Source: Sediminibacterium sp.
Lineage (GTDB): Bacteria; Bacteroidota; Bacteroidia; Chitinophagales; Chitinophagaceae
DNA: 64,000 nucleotides
Direction: 5' to 3'
Assembly (NCBI RefSeq): GCF_030695065.1
Contig: NZ_JAUYTR010000023.1
Span: forward strand, 124,001-188,000
Below, piece by piece: positions 25,304 through 34,890 of the stretch. Numbering within the stretch: the stretch's first letter is position 1; the number at the start of each line of letters is the position of its first letter. The notes under the pieces were generated by a model, which was not told the origin of the DNA, did no database searches, and worked only from the letters and a program-made list of their open reading frames with translations. A program made the position numbers and the translations under genes.

Positions 25304-25927
25304 CTAATCATTCACATCGGTTACGCCACCTGAAACAGTAAACTTCATAGCATCAGCTGCGCCAATATTTGGAAGTGGTTTTACTTTATGGGTAGGTACA
25401 AAATAAGTGATTCCTGAAATAGCATAAGAATGCGGAACATACACTGTAACATGGTCATCAAGCCCAAAGTCTTTACTTGTTTGTTGGGTAATGAACCCAA
25501 TTCTCCAAATATCTGCTCCATCTACATTTACTAAAACAGGTTGATTGAATTTCTTTTTGTTGCCAGCAAAAGCTTCTAAAAAATCTTTTACCGAAGAATA
25601 AATGAATTTAATACCTGGCGTTTTTTCAAGAACAGTGTCTAATAAGGCAACCAATCGATTGATTGCAAATAAAGAAGAGAGCCATCCTACTGTTAAAACC
25701 AGGGCTATCACTACTAAAAAACCCAAACCAGGCATTCTAATAATATTTCCACTTGCATCTCTTTGCACAAAATCAGGCGCTACATTTCTAATAATGCTGG
25801 GCAAAATATCGTCTACAACATTAAATAAACTAATTACTACCCAAATAGTTATACCAATTGGTGCCAATACAATCAACCCCTGAAAGAAATATTGCAATAA
25901 GCGTTTTAACAAAGACTTGAAGGTCAT
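25304..25927 (-). CDS. DUF502 family membrane protein
   Basis: I place the start at the ATG at 25927 (MTFKSLLKRLLQYFFQG); an upstream TTG would add seven residues. Two membrane helices are clear (GLIVLAPIGITIWVVISLF and GLGFLVVIALVLTVGWLSSLF), followed by the family motif VLEKTPGIKFIYSSVKDFLEAF and a soluble domain ending GGVTDVND. The function of DUF502 proteins is unknown. Confidence 0.88.
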   Translation of the reverse strand: MTFKSLLKRLLQYFFQGLIVLAPIGITIWVVISLFNVVDDILPSIIRNVAPDFVQRDASGNIIRMPGLGFLVVIALVLTVGWLSSLFAINRLVALLDTVLEKTPGIKFIYSSVKDFLEAFAGNKKKFNQPVLVNVDGADIWRIGFITQQTSKDFGLDDHVTVYVPHSYAISGITYFVPTHKVKPLPNIGAADAMKFTVSGGVTDVND

Positions 25928-26023
25928 AATGACTGCAAGATACAGCAACTCTAGCAGTTGAGCTGTTTTACCACTTATCCAAGAATTGGAGCGTTTAACA
26001 ATAATTTAATGAAAATTAATGGT

Positions 26024-26053
26024 TGGAAACTTTGGTTACGAAAATAGTTTCCA
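26024..26053 (+). promoter_or_regulatory. Candidate TetR operator
   Basis: A perfect inverted repeat with 8-bp arms (TGGAAACT 26024-26031 and AGTTTCCA 26046-26053) and a 14-nt spacer sits exactly between the -33 and -7 elements of the tetR promoter. That position is ideal for autorepression by the TetR protein encoded immediately downstream. Confidence 0.55.
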
Positions 26054-26061
26054 TAGTTTTG
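26031..26061 (+). promoter_or_regulatory. Bacteroidota-type promoter of the tetR-efflux operon
   Basis: TTTG (26031-26034), a 19-nt spacer and TAGTTTTG (26054-26061) match the Bacteroidota consensus with ideal spacing. The predicted start of transcription is about 12-14 nt before the tetR ATG at 26080. Confidence 0.7.
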
Positions 26062-26079
26062 CCCTCCGAAATTATAATT

Positions 26080-26685
26080 ATGGAGCAAAGAATTGTAGAA
26101 AAAGCCCAGGAACTCTTTTTCCGATACGGACTAAAGAGTGTTACTATGGACGATATCGCATCCAACTTGGGCGCCAGCAAAAAAACCATCTATCAATACT
26201 TTAAAGACAAGGATCATTTAGTAGATGCGGTTGTTCAAAGAGAAATTGAGCAAGACATGCACGAATGCACCAGTATTGCCTGCACTTGTGACAACGCAGT
26301 TCAAGAAGTTTTTAGAGGGTTCGAAATGTTACAGGAAATGTTGACTACCATGAACCCTGCAATCATTTTTGAAATGCAGAAATACCATCCGGAAGCTTAT
26401 AAAAAAATGAACGCGCACAAGAATAAGTTTTTTGTGAACATCATGAAAGAAAACCTAATAAAAGGAATTAAAGAAGGCTACTATAGAGAAGACATTAATG
26501 TAGAAGTAATAGCCCGCTTCAGAGTTGAAAGCATTTTCCTAGGTTTTAATCCGGATGTTTTTATGCAAGGAAAGTTTACGCTTTTACAAGTAGAAATGGA
26601 ATTAATGGAACATTTTCTATATGGAATATGCACACCAAAAGGACAAAAATTGATAAACAAGTATAAACAGCAAAGAGAAAAATAA
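26080..26685 (+). CDS. TetR/AcrR family transcriptional regulator
   Basis: I take the ATG at 26080 because the promoter lies upstream of it and the protein then starts as the family does, MEQRIVEKAQELFFRYGLKSVTM. The HTH follows: DDIASNLGASKKTIYQYF (about residues 24-41). The C-terminal part is an all-helical ligand domain containing two close Cys (CTSIACTC). It precedes a TolC-adaptor-RND operon by 5 bp, so it almost surely represses its own efflux operon in response to a small molecule. The 201-aa length is normal. Confidence 0.92.
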   Translation: MEQRIVEKAQELFFRYGLKSVTMDDIASNLGASKKTIYQYFKDKDHLVDAVVQREIEQDMHECTSIACTCDNAVQEVFRGFEMLQEMLTTMNPAIIFEMQKYHPEAYKKMNAHKNKFFVNIMKENLIKGIKEGYYREDINVEVIARFRVESIFLGFNPDVFMQGKFTLLQVEMELMEHFLYGICTPKGQKLINKYKQQREK

Positions 26686-26690
26686 ACAAT

Positions 26691-28091
26691 ATGCACACCA
26701 AAATTAAATTAATTACACTGCTTTGCACGATGGCAATGATGCAAACCGCAATGGCACAAAAAGCCAATCGGTTCGAATTCAATATAGAGCAAGCAGTTGC
26801 TTATGCAAAAAAGAACAATGTGCAAGTAAAAAACGCATTACTAGCCATTCAAGCACAAATGCAAACCAATAAAGAAATTACTGCATCTGCATTACCCACT
26901 ATTTCAGGCAGCATTGGTACACAGCATTTACCCAATGTGGCCGTTCAAACATTACCCAACTTCATTTCACCTGCAACTTACCAGGTGTTAATTGATCAGG
27001 GTGTTAAAGACGGAAATGGCAACCCCATTAAAATGCCAGGAGATTTTGGATTTATTGCTGCACAGTTTGGAACCAAATGGAATGCAAGTGCTGGTGTTTC
27101 ATTACAACAATTATTGTTTGATGGACAGGTATTTATTGGACTACAAGCCAGAAAAGCATCCATCGATTTCCAGGAAGCTGCAGCAAGGGTTACAGAAGAA
27201 AATATTAAAACCAATTTATACAAAGTCTATTATCAATTGGTAGTAAGTAAAACCCAAATTGAATTATTAGATGCCAATATCAAAAGACTAGAAAAACTAG
27301 ACTATGATGTTAAGGCATTATATAAAAATGGGTTTGCAGAAAGAATTGATATTGATAAAATAGCGGTTCAGTTGAACAACTTAAGTACAGAAAAAATAAA
27401 AGCCCTCAACAGCATTTCAATGGGATACATTGGCTTAAAAACTTTAATGGGAATGCCTGTTGCAGATACACTGATACTAACAGACACTTTAGATTATACT
27501 CAAATAAAAGAAGATATAACTAAAGGAGAATACAATTACGAAGATCGTCGTGATTTTCAATACTTAAGTTCGGCCAAACAATTGAATGCATTTAATGTAA
27601 AACGTTACGAACTAAGCAAATTACCTACCGTAGCATTGGGAGCAAACTATAGTAAGCTGGCACAAAGAAATCAATTCAACTTTTTTGGTAAAGGAGACTG
27701 GTTTACTTCTTCTTCAATAGGAGTAAATATTGCTGTTCCTATTTTCAGCGGATTCGCTAAAGACGCAAGAATAAAAAAGGCTAAAATAGAATTAGAGCAA
27801 ACGAATAACCAATTAGAAAATCTAAAACTGAATATTGATCAATCCGTTGAGCAAGCTAGATTGAAATATAAAACTGCTGTTGCTACTTTAGATTTTCAAA
27901 AGAACAATATGGCTTTAGCAGAAAAAGTATACCAACAAACTAAGAAGAAATACGAAGCTGGCACAGGATCAAATACGGAGATAAACGCTTCCGACGTAGA
28001 CCTAAAAGCTGCACAAACAAATTATATTAGTGCCCTTTATGATGCTATAATAGCAAGAGTTGATTATTTAACTGCAATTGGAAAATTATAA
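26691..28091 (+). CDS. TolC family outer membrane efflux protein
   Basis: This 466-aa protein has a signal peptide (to about residue 23) and two repeats of the outer membrane efflux protein domain, each with long coiled-coil helices; ASIDFQEAAARVTEENIKT and VYQQTKKKYEAGTGSNTEI are typical segments. It is the outer membrane duct of the pump encoded by the next two genes. Confidence 0.92.
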   Translation: MHTKIKLITLLCTMAMMQTAMAQKANRFEFNIEQAVAYAKKNNVQVKNALLAIQAQMQTNKEITASALPTISGSIGTQHLPNVAVQTLPNFISPATYQVLIDQGVKDGNGNPIKMPGDFGFIAAQFGTKWNASAGVSLQQLLFDGQVFIGLQARKASIDFQEAAARVTEENIKTNLYKVYYQLVVSKTQIELLDANIKRLEKLDYDVKALYKNGFAERIDIDKIAVQLNNLSTEKIKALNSISMGYIGLKTLMGMPVADTLILTDTLDYTQIKEDITKGEYNYEDRRDFQYLSSAKQLNAFNVKRYELSKLPTVALGANYSKLAQRNQFNFFGKGDWFTSSSIGVNIAVPIFSGFAKDARIKKAKIELEQTNNQLENLKLNIDQSVEQARLKYKTAVATLDFQKNNMALAEKVYQQTKKKYEAGTGSNTEINASDVDLKAAQTNYISALYDAIIARVDYLTAIGKL

Positions 28092-28111
28092 AAAATATTA
28101 AACAATAAACA

Positions 28112-29317
28112 ATGAGAAAAACAATCTATTTATTACATATGCTAACAACAATTGCTATTCTAAGCAGTTGTGGCAGTGATAGCAAACAAGGGAACGATCT
28201 TGCTTCAAAAAAAGCTGCTATAGAAAAATTAAAAACAGAACAAAACACACTAGCAGAAAAAATTGCTGTACTTCAAAATGAAATCAACATATTAGATACA
28301 GCCAATACTAGTGCCAATGCCAAACTAATTAATATCACTCCTGTAGCAAGAGAAAATTTTGTTCATTATATAGACTTGCAGGGTAATATTACTTCAGATA
28401 ATATTTCTTACGTTTCACCAAGAATGGGTGGGGGACAAGTAAGAGCCATTTATGTTAAACGTGGAGACATTGTTTCTAAAGGACAGCAATTAATTAAATT
28501 AGACGACGCGGTAATTAGACAATCTGTTATTGCTGCTCAAAAATCTATTGAAACAGTAAAAAGTCAATTAAACTTTGCTAAAGACCTTTACAATAGACAG
28601 AACAATCTTTGGAAAGAAGGAATTGGAACTGAAGTTCAATTGATTTCAGCAAAAAACAATGTACAGTCATTAGAGCGTCAGTTGGCTGCTGCTGAGGAAC
28701 AAATAAAAGTTACCGAGGAGCAATTACGTGCTACCAATATAGTTGCAGATGTAAGCGGTATTGTAGATGAGCTAAATGTAAGAGTAGGAGAAATATTTGT
28801 GGGTCTTGCAGGAATTACCCCTCAAATTAAAATTGTGAACACGCAAAACATGAAAGTAGTAACACGTGTTCCTGAAAATTATAGTAACCGAATTAAAGCA
28901 GGAGCTAATGCAATAATTAGCTTACCCGACTTAAATAAAGAATTTAAAGCCAAGGTAACTACCGCAAGTAGATCAATAGATGCCAATACCAGAAGTTTTG
29001 ATGTTGAAATTAAGATTCCTTACGATGCCAATATAAGACCCAATCAATTGGCTCAAGTGAAGTTTCAAGATTATGAAGTTCCCAATGCCATTTCCATTAA
29101 TGTGAATACTGTTCAAACAGAAGAAAAAGGCAAATATGTTTATATAGCTGTGCAAGAAGGTAAAAAAATAGTTGCTCGCAAGAAAATGATAACCGTGGGT
29201 GAACTATATGGTAAGCTAATAGAAGTAAAAACAGGTTTAAACGAGAAAGACTTACTAATTACGGAAGGATATCAGAATATTTATGATGGACAAACTGTAA
29301 AGGTTTTAGCACAATAA
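28112..29317 (+). CDS. Efflux RND transporter periplasmic adaptor subunit
   Basis: This 401-aa membrane fusion protein starts with a lipoprotein signal (AILSSCGSD) and an N-terminal coiled coil (residues 30-65). Then come the lipoyl half-motif GGGQVRAIYVKRGDIVSKGQ, a helical hairpin (residues 145-205) and the second lipoyl half VADVSGIVDELNVRVGE, followed by beta-barrel and membrane-proximal domains. It links the inner-membrane RND pump to TolC. It lies 20 bp after TolC and 12 bp before the pump gene. Confidence 0.93.
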   Translation: MRKTIYLLHMLTTIAILSSCGSDSKQGNDLASKKAAIEKLKTEQNTLAEKIAVLQNEINILDTANTSANAKLINITPVARENFVHYIDLQGNITSDNISYVSPRMGGGQVRAIYVKRGDIVSKGQQLIKLDDAVIRQSVIAAQKSIETVKSQLNFAKDLYNRQNNLWKEGIGTEVQLISAKNNVQSLERQLAAAEEQIKVTEEQLRATNIVADVSGIVDELNVRVGEIFVGLAGITPQIKIVNTQNMKVVTRVPENYSNRIKAGANAIISLPDLNKEFKAKVTTASRSIDANTRSFDVEIKIPYDANIRPNQLAQVKFQDYEVPNAISINVNTVQTEEKGKYVYIAVQEGKKIVARKKMITVGELYGKLIEVKTGLNEKDLLITEGYQNIYDGQTVKVLAQ

Positions 29318-29329
29318 AAATAATTAAGC

Positions 29330-32300
29330 ATGAATTTCATTGAAGGCATAGCCAAAAAATTCAAAGAGTTTAAACCCACCAGTTGGGCCATTGACAATAG
29401 AACGGCAGTGTATGTGATCACTATATTAATATCATTATATGGATTAAATAAGTTCACAACCCTCCCAAAAGAACAATTTCCGGATATTGTAGTCCCTACC
29501 ATATCTATTACTACCGTGTATTTTGGTAATTCACCCAAAGACATTGAAAATTTAGTAACCCGACCAATTGAAAAACAATTGAAGGGCATCAGTGGCGCTA
29601 AAGTGAACAAAATTCAATCTACTTCGCAACAAGATTATAGCTTGATAGTGGTTGAATTTGATACAGATATAAAACCAGAAATTGCTAAAATAAAAGTAAA
29701 AGATGCAGTAGATAAGGCACAAACAGACTTACCTACCGATTTAACTTCTTTACCAAATGTTCAAGAGTTTTCAATAAGTGATCAACCCATCATGTTCGTT
29801 AATATAAGTGGAGATTTTGATGGTATCAAGCTAAAACAATATGCAGATAAATTACAAGATCGATTTGAAGAACTAAAAGAAGTAAACCGTGCAGAGATAG
29901 TAGGAGCACCAGAACGTGAAATTCAAATTAATATAGATCCATCAAAATTAGCAGCTGCTAAACTTACATTTAGGGATATTGAAAGTGCAGTTAATTTAGA
30001 GAACAAAGATATTAGTGGTGGATTGGTAGAAGTAGGAACCATGAAGCGCAATATTAAAATTAAAGGCCAGTTTACCAGTGCCTATGATATGCAGCATATT
30101 CAAATCAAGAACGTAAATGGAGCACCCATTTATTTACAAGATGTAGCACAAATAATAGATACGGTAAAAGAAACTGAAAGCTATGCGCGATTAGATGGGG
30201 CAAATGTAATTACAGTAAATATTGTTAAACGTGCAGGTGAAAATTTAATTAATACAGCAGATGGTATTAATAAGATAGTTGCAGAAATGCAACAAAGTGA
30301 AGAGCTACCAAAAAACCTTAAAGTAGTTATCACAGGCGACCAAAGTAAAGGAACCAAAACCTCCTTTAATGAATTGGTTAATACCATCATTATTGGATTC
30401 ATCTTGGTACTCTTAATTTTAATGTTTTTTATGGGTGTAACAAATGCCTTCTTTGTGGCATTAAGTGTACCACTTTCTGTATTCGTTTCATTTATGTTTT
30501 TACCGCTGGGCGAATTAATTGCAGGTGGCGCAATCACGCTCAACTTTATTGTATTGTTTGCATTATTATTTGGATTGGGTATTATAGTAGACGATGCAAT
30601 TGTTGTTATTGAAAACACCCACAGAATCTATAATAACGGTAAAGTAAAAATTGTACGTTCTGCCAAAGAAGCTGCAGGAGAAGTATTTATTCCTGTGTTA
30701 GCTGGAACTGCTACCACACTAGCTCCTTTCTTCCCGCTATTACTATGGAAGGGGATTATTGGAAAGTTCATGATTTACTTACCCATCATGCTTATCTTAA
30801 CATTGGCAGCATCATTGGTGGTTGCGTTTTTTATCAACCCAGTATTTGCGGTGAGCTTTATGAAGCCTGAAGGCCGCGAATTTGAATCTCCTAAAAACGC
30901 TATCTTCAAAAAATGGTGGTTCTGGGGTTCAGCTATATTAGGTGTTTTATTTAATGTAGCAGGCTGGCATGGGTTTGGTAATTTCTTAATTTTTATGATG
31001 GGATTAATCGTATTGGAAAGATATGTGCTTAGAAATATCATTCACTTTTTCCAAGAAAGAGCTTTACCTGGTTTAATGAACCGTTATGAATCTTTATTGA
31101 AATACATATTGGTTAGAAAAAGACCAGTCTATTTATTAATTGGATTATTTGTTTTATTCCCTATCTCTTTAATCCTATTGATTCTTAGAGATAATCCTAA
31201 ACCTTTCTTCCCTAGTGGTGATCCAAAATTCGTGTACGTGTACTTAAAAATGCCCATTGGTACCAAATCTCAAACCACTGATTCTGTATTGAGAATACTA
31301 GAAGGAAGGGTATATAAAATTCTAGGAAACGAACAACCTGGCAAAGAAGGCAGTATTGTAGAGAGTGTAATTTCAAACGTTGCCGTTGGAGCAAATAATC
31401 CTAGAGACAACAATAGAAGTACACAAACCCACTTAGGAAGAATACAAATTTCTTTTGTTGAATTTGAACAAAGGCATGGCAAAAGCTCAGCCCCCATTCA
31501 AGAAGAAATTAGACAACAAATGAAAGGTATTCCAGGTGGTTCTATAGAAGTAAGACAAGAAGATGCAGGACCGCCCACTGAACCGCCTGTAAATATTGAA
31601 GTTTCTGGAGACAATTTTGATGCCTTAGCAAAAACAGCCATTCAATTACAAAACCACTTAGACACTAATAGAATTGCAGGAATGCAAAACTTAGAAATGG
31701 ATGTAGACTTGAATAATCCTGAAATAACGGTTAATATAGATAGACAACGTGCTTTAGCAGAAGGAGTGAGTACTGCACAAATTGGAATGGAATTAAGAAC
31801 GGCTGTATTTGGTAAAGAAGTGAGCAAACTAAAAGACGATGAAGATGAATATAAAATACAGTTGCGTTTAAATGCTAAGTCTAGAAACGATATCAATGAG
31901 TTAATGAATATGCGTATTGTATTCAGAGATTTCACCTCTGGAGCAATCAAACAAATTCCATTAAACAGTGTGGCTACATTGGAATATACAAATACCGCAG
32001 GTGGAGTTAAAAGAAAAAATTTAAAAAGAACCATTCAAATTCAATCGGCTGTAACAGATCCTTCATTAACACCTGAAATTAATAAGGCTTTGGCTAAAAA
32101 GATTGAAGAATTTAAAGCCAAAACACCCATACCAGCAGATATCACTATTAAGCAAACAGGAGAAGGAGAGCAACAAGCAGAAACCAGTGCATTCTTAGGA
32201 ACTGCATTGTTAAGTGCCTTATTAATTATCTTCTTAATATTGGTTTTACAGTTCAATAGCTTGAGTAAACCCTTCATTGTACTTACCGAAATATTCTTCT

Positions 32301-32890
32301 CTATCATAGGCGTATTCTTAGGATATGCATTAACAGGAAAGAGCATGGCTACCATCATGGTAGGAGTTGGAATTATTGGATTAGCCGGTATTGTAATTAA
32401 GAATGGTATTCTATTGATTGAATTTACCGATGAGTTAAGAGGTCGTGGTTACAAAACCCGGGAAGCAGCAATTGAAGCAGGAAAAATTAGAATCATTCCT
32501 GTTTTGTTAACCGCCCTAGCTACAATGATGGGTATGTTACCACTAGCTGTAGGATTCAATATAGACTTCGTTTCTATGTTTACGCATTTAGATCCAAAGA
32601 TTTTTATTGGAGGTGACTCTGTAGTATTCTGGGGACCTTTGGCATGGACCATTATATATGGTTTAATATTCTCTTTCTTCTTAACCTTAATTATGGTACC
32701 AAGTATGTACTTAATTTCAGAAAGATTAAGAAGACCAATGGAAAGATTTTATGGTACTAAATATGTAGCATTGTTTGGATTTACCGGACCACTCTTCTTT
32801 ATTTTTGTAGGTATCATGTTTGGGGTAAGAAAAATTCAGGGTAAGAAAGTTTGGATGGGAGAACAAAAAACTATTTTAGTAAAAAATTAA
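29330..32890 (+). CDS. Efflux RND transporter permease subunit
   Basis: This 1186-aa HAE1-like proton antiporter has its proton-relay Asp pair in GLGIIVDDAIVVIENTHR (TM4), the porter segments around SISDQPIMFVNISGDFDG, and the second half starting near VRKRPVYLLIG. It is 130-150 residues longer than AcrB. One insertion after TM6 (about residues 505-570) adds hydrophobic segments (WWFWGSAILGVLFNVAG, FGNFLIFMMGLIVLERY); another at the end adds a helix (FGFTGPLFFIFVGIMFGV). It works with the adaptor and TolC encoded just upstream, under TetR control. Confidence 0.93.
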   Translation: MNFIEGIAKKFKEFKPTSWAIDNRTAVYVITILISLYGLNKFTTLPKEQFPDIVVPTISITTVYFGNSPKDIENLVTRPIEKQLKGISGAKVNKIQSTSQQDYSLIVVEFDTDIKPEIAKIKVKDAVDKAQTDLPTDLTSLPNVQEFSISDQPIMFVNISGDFDGIKLKQYADKLQDRFEELKEVNRAEIVGAPEREIQINIDPSKLAAAKLTFRDIESAVNLENKDISGGLVEVGTMKRNIKIKGQFTSAYDMQHIQIKNVNGAPIYLQDVAQIIDTVKETESYARLDGANVITVNIVKRAGENLINTADGINKIVAEMQQSEELPKNLKVVITGDQSKGTKTSFNELVNTIIIGFILVLLILMFFMGVTNAFFVALSVPLSVFVSFMFLPLGELIAGGAITLNFIVLFALLFGLGIIVDDAIVVIENTHRIYNNGKVKIVRSAKEAAGEVFIPVLAGTATTLAPFFPLLLWKGIIGKFMIYLPIMLILTLAASLVVAFFINPVFAVSFMKPEGREFESPKNAIFKKWWFWGSAILGVLFNVAGWHGFGNFLIFMMGLIVLERYVLRNIIHFFQERALPGLMNRYESLLKYILVRKRPVYLLIGLFVLFPISLILLILRDNPKPFFPSGDPKFVYVYLKMPIGTKSQTTDSVLRILEGRVYKILGNEQPGKEGSIVESVISNVAVGANNPRDNNRSTQTHLGRIQISFVEFEQRHGKSSAPIQEEIRQQMKGIPGGSIEVRQEDAGPPTEPPVNIEVSGDNFDALAKTAIQLQNHLDTNRIAGMQNLEMDVDLNNPEITVNIDRQRALAEGVSTAQIGMELRTAVFGKEVSKLKDDEDEYKIQLRLNAKSRNDINELMNMRIVFRDFTSGAIKQIPLNSVATLEYTNTAGGVKRKNLKRTIQIQSAVTDPSLTPEINKALAKKIEEFKAKTPIPADITIKQTGEGEQQAETSAFLGTALLSALLIIFLILVLQFNSLSKPFIVLTEIFFSIIGVFLGYALTGKSMATIMVGVGIIGLAGIVIKNGILLIEFTDELRGRGYKTREAAIEAGKIRIIPVLLTALATMMGMLPLAVGFNIDFVSMFTHLDPKIFIGGDSVVFWGPLAWTIIYGLIFSFFLTLIMVPSMYLISERLRRPMERFYGTKYVALFGFTGPLFFIFVGIMFGVRKIQGKKVWMGEQKTILVKN

Positions 32891-32893
32891 TAT

Positions 32894-33685
32894 ATGCGAA
32901 ACCACGAAATAGACTTCCGCATTTTTGGTGAAGAAATGCAATATGTAGAAGTAGAATTAGACTACAATGAAACTGCCATTGCCGAGCCTGGAGCATTTAT
33001 GATGATGGATGATGGGGTAATCATGGAAACCATGCTTGGGGATGGATCACAACAAAACAACAGCATTTTCGGAAAACTCTTGAATGCAGGAAAAAGGATG
33101 CTGACTGGTGAAAGCTTATTCATGACAGCATTTACCAATGTAAACCATGGTAAGCGCAGAGTAAGTTTTGCTTCCCCCTATCCAGGAAAAATCATCCCAC
33201 TAGATTTATCTGCATACAATAACAGAATTATTTGTCAAAAAGATAGTTTTTTATGTGCCGCAAAAGGAGTGAATGTAGGAATTGAATTTCAGCGAAAACT
33301 AGGTACAGGATTATTTGGAGGCGAAGGATTCATCATGCAAAAACTAGAAGGGGATGGCATGAGTTTTTTACACGCAGGTGGCCATGTATTCAAGAGAGAT
33401 TTACATCCCGGAGAAACCTTGAAAATTGATACTGGATGTATTGTAGGATTTACTTCTGGCGTAAACTATGATATTCAATTTGTAGGGGGGATTAAAAACA
33501 CCTTATTTGGAGGAGAGGGATTATTTTTTGCCACCCTTACCGGCCCTGGTTCAGTTTGGATTCAGACATTGCCCATTAGCCGCTTAGCTGGTAGAATTTT
33601 ACAGTATGGAGTTGGAGCACGCAAAGAAGAAGGAAGTATACTAGGTGGATTAGGTAATATATTAGACGGAGATGGCAAATGGTAA
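32894..33685 (+). CDS. AIM24 / TIGR00266 family protein
   Basis: This 263-aa protein has the TIGR00266 pattern: YVEVELDYNETAIAEPGAFMMMDDG at the start, GLFGGEGFIMQKLEGDG in the middle and GGIKNTLFGGEGLFFATLTGPG toward the end. It is a soluble Gly-rich beta prism distantly related to mitochondrial AIM24; its role is unknown. It lies 3 bp after the pump gene and abuts the convergent response regulator gene, so it probably belongs to the efflux transcript. Confidence 0.9.
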   Translation: MRNHEIDFRIFGEEMQYVEVELDYNETAIAEPGAFMMMDDGVIMETMLGDGSQQNNSIFGKLLNAGKRMLTGESLFMTAFTNVNHGKRRVSFASPYPGKIIPLDLSAYNNRIICQKDSFLCAAKGVNVGIEFQRKLGTGLFGGEGFIMQKLEGDGMSFLHAGGHVFKRDLHPGETLKIDTGCIVGFTSGVNYDIQFVGGIKNTLFGGEGLFFATLTGPGSVWIQTLPISRLAGRILQYGVGARKEEGSILGGLGNILDGDGKW

Positions 33686-34360
33686 TTAAGATGCTTTTAA
33701 AGCAACAATACCATTGCGAATAGCATAAAGAATTAAGCCGGCCGAATTTTTCGAGCCGGTTTTTTCTTGCAAAGACTGACGACACGCTTCTACCGTTCTT
33801 AAATTCATATTTAACTGATCTGCAATTTTTTTACTGGTATATTCAGAACAAATTAATTGCAGGATAGACTTTTCTTTACCAGATAATTGAATGGGTTCAT
33901 TTTTTTGATGAGGATGATATCTACCATTGGCAATCAGTTCACGTAACCGATTGGTCGTTTCTTTACAATAAAAAGTATTGCCTTCGCTAACGGCATATAT
34001 TGCATCAATAAATTCTTGTCTTTTGCAAGTCTTTATTAAATAGGCTGTAATGCCCACAGAAATTGCTTCTAAGAGCAATTGGTCATTACAAACTGAACTC
34101 AAAACAATTAATTTACTATTTGCTGTACTTTGCTTTAAAAAATTTGCAAGTTGAGAAATAGACAGTCCTGGATAAACTGAATCAATTAATATTATATCAG
34201 GTTGGAATTCAAGAATAGTTTCTTCCACCGATTTATGGTGCAGCGCCTGATCAATCCAATCAATTAATTGTTGGCTTTCCAATAAATGCTTAACCCCATC
34301 GGCAAAAACTTCATGATGATCTAGAATTAGGATTCGTAGAGGTAAATCCAATACACGCAT
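33686..34360 (-). CDS. LuxR/NarL-type response regulator
   Basis: This 224-aa protein has a receiver domain (residues 8-125) and a C-terminal LuxR HTH (LSGKEKSILQLICSEY, KKIADQLNMNLRTVEACRQ). The phosphoacceptor Asp is in IILIDSVYPG and the conserved Lys in YLIKTC. The usual N-terminal acidic pair is Asp-His (LILDHHEVF) instead of Asp-Asp, which could change Mg binding. No histidine kinase is adjacent. An HTH gene precedes it by 1 bp, so the two are one transcription unit. Confidence 0.9.
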   Translation of the reverse strand: MRVLDLPLRILILDHHEVFADGVKHLLESQQLIDWIDQALHHKSVEETILEFQPDIILIDSVYPGLSISQLANFLKQSTANSKLIVLSSVCNDQLLLEAISVGITAYLIKTCKRQEFIDAIYAVSEGNTFYCKETTNRLRELIANGRYHPHQKNEPIQLSGKEKSILQLICSEYTSKKIADQLNMNLRTVEACRQSLQEKTGSKNSAGLILYAIRNGIVALKAS

Positions 34361-34361
34361 A

Positions 34362-34736
34362 CTATTGGTTTTTCAAACTTTGTTCAAGTAATAGATTATG
34401 TCTTTCTAGTAATTGCACATACTTCTTATGCAAGAGCTTGTATTGTGTTAGCGCTTCCTCAAAATTTTTGGGGTCTAGTTCTTCGGGATATTTAGGATTT
34501 GGATCCTGCGTTTCAAGAACCAACAAATCACTGAAATAATCCGTAAAGTTTATATTCAAGACCTTTCCATAATCAAAGAGTATATCAAAGTCTAATTCGG
34601 GTTCTTCTATATGATTATAGTAACTGGACCTACTTACTCCTACCCTGTCAACTAATTTGGTAATGGATATACCATTTACTTCCACTAATTCTTTAAGCAA
34701 GTGCCCACGATGCAGTTTTTTTCTATTGTTTTTCAA
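34362..34736 (-). CDS. Helix-turn-helix protein with C-terminal coiled coil
   Basis: This 124-aa protein has an N-terminal HTH (LVEVNGISITKLVDRVGVSRSSYYNHIE, residues about 17-44) and a C-terminal coiled coil (ALTQYKLLHKKYVQLLERHNLLLEQ). This pattern is common in small phage-repressor-like or transposase-associated proteins of Bacteroidota. It overlaps neither neighbour and ends 1 bp before the response regulator start. It is divergent from mazE across 180 bp. Confidence 0.75.
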   Translation of the reverse strand: MKNNRKKLHRGHLLKELVEVNGISITKLVDRVGVSRSSYYNHIEEPELDFDILFDYGKVLNINFTDYFSDLLVLETQDPNPKYPEELDPKNFEEALTQYKLLHKKYVQLLERHNLLLEQSLKNQ

Positions 34737-34866
34737 TATGGTAAAGAAATAAACAATAGTGTTTATTTAATTGGGCATAATGAATGCATAAATGGACAAT
34801 ACTGTCTATTTGTACTAATTGTTCAACTCAATCTTCGTAAAAGCAATAAAAAACTTCAAAAAAATA

Positions 34867-34890
34867 TTACAAAATATCGTTATTTTGTAA
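34867..34890 (+). promoter_or_regulatory. Candidate MazE/MazEF operator palindrome
   Basis: Perfect 10-bp arms, TTACAAAATA (34867-34876) and its exact complement (34881-34890), are separated by TCGT. The site lies 26 nt before the mazE ATG. MazE-type antitoxins commonly bind such palindromes and repress their own operon. Confidence 0.6.

Noticed and set aside
33730..33756. CCGGC/GCCGG-type inverted repeat
   Set aside because: It lies inside the response regulator coding sequence and is explained by codons for the HTH.
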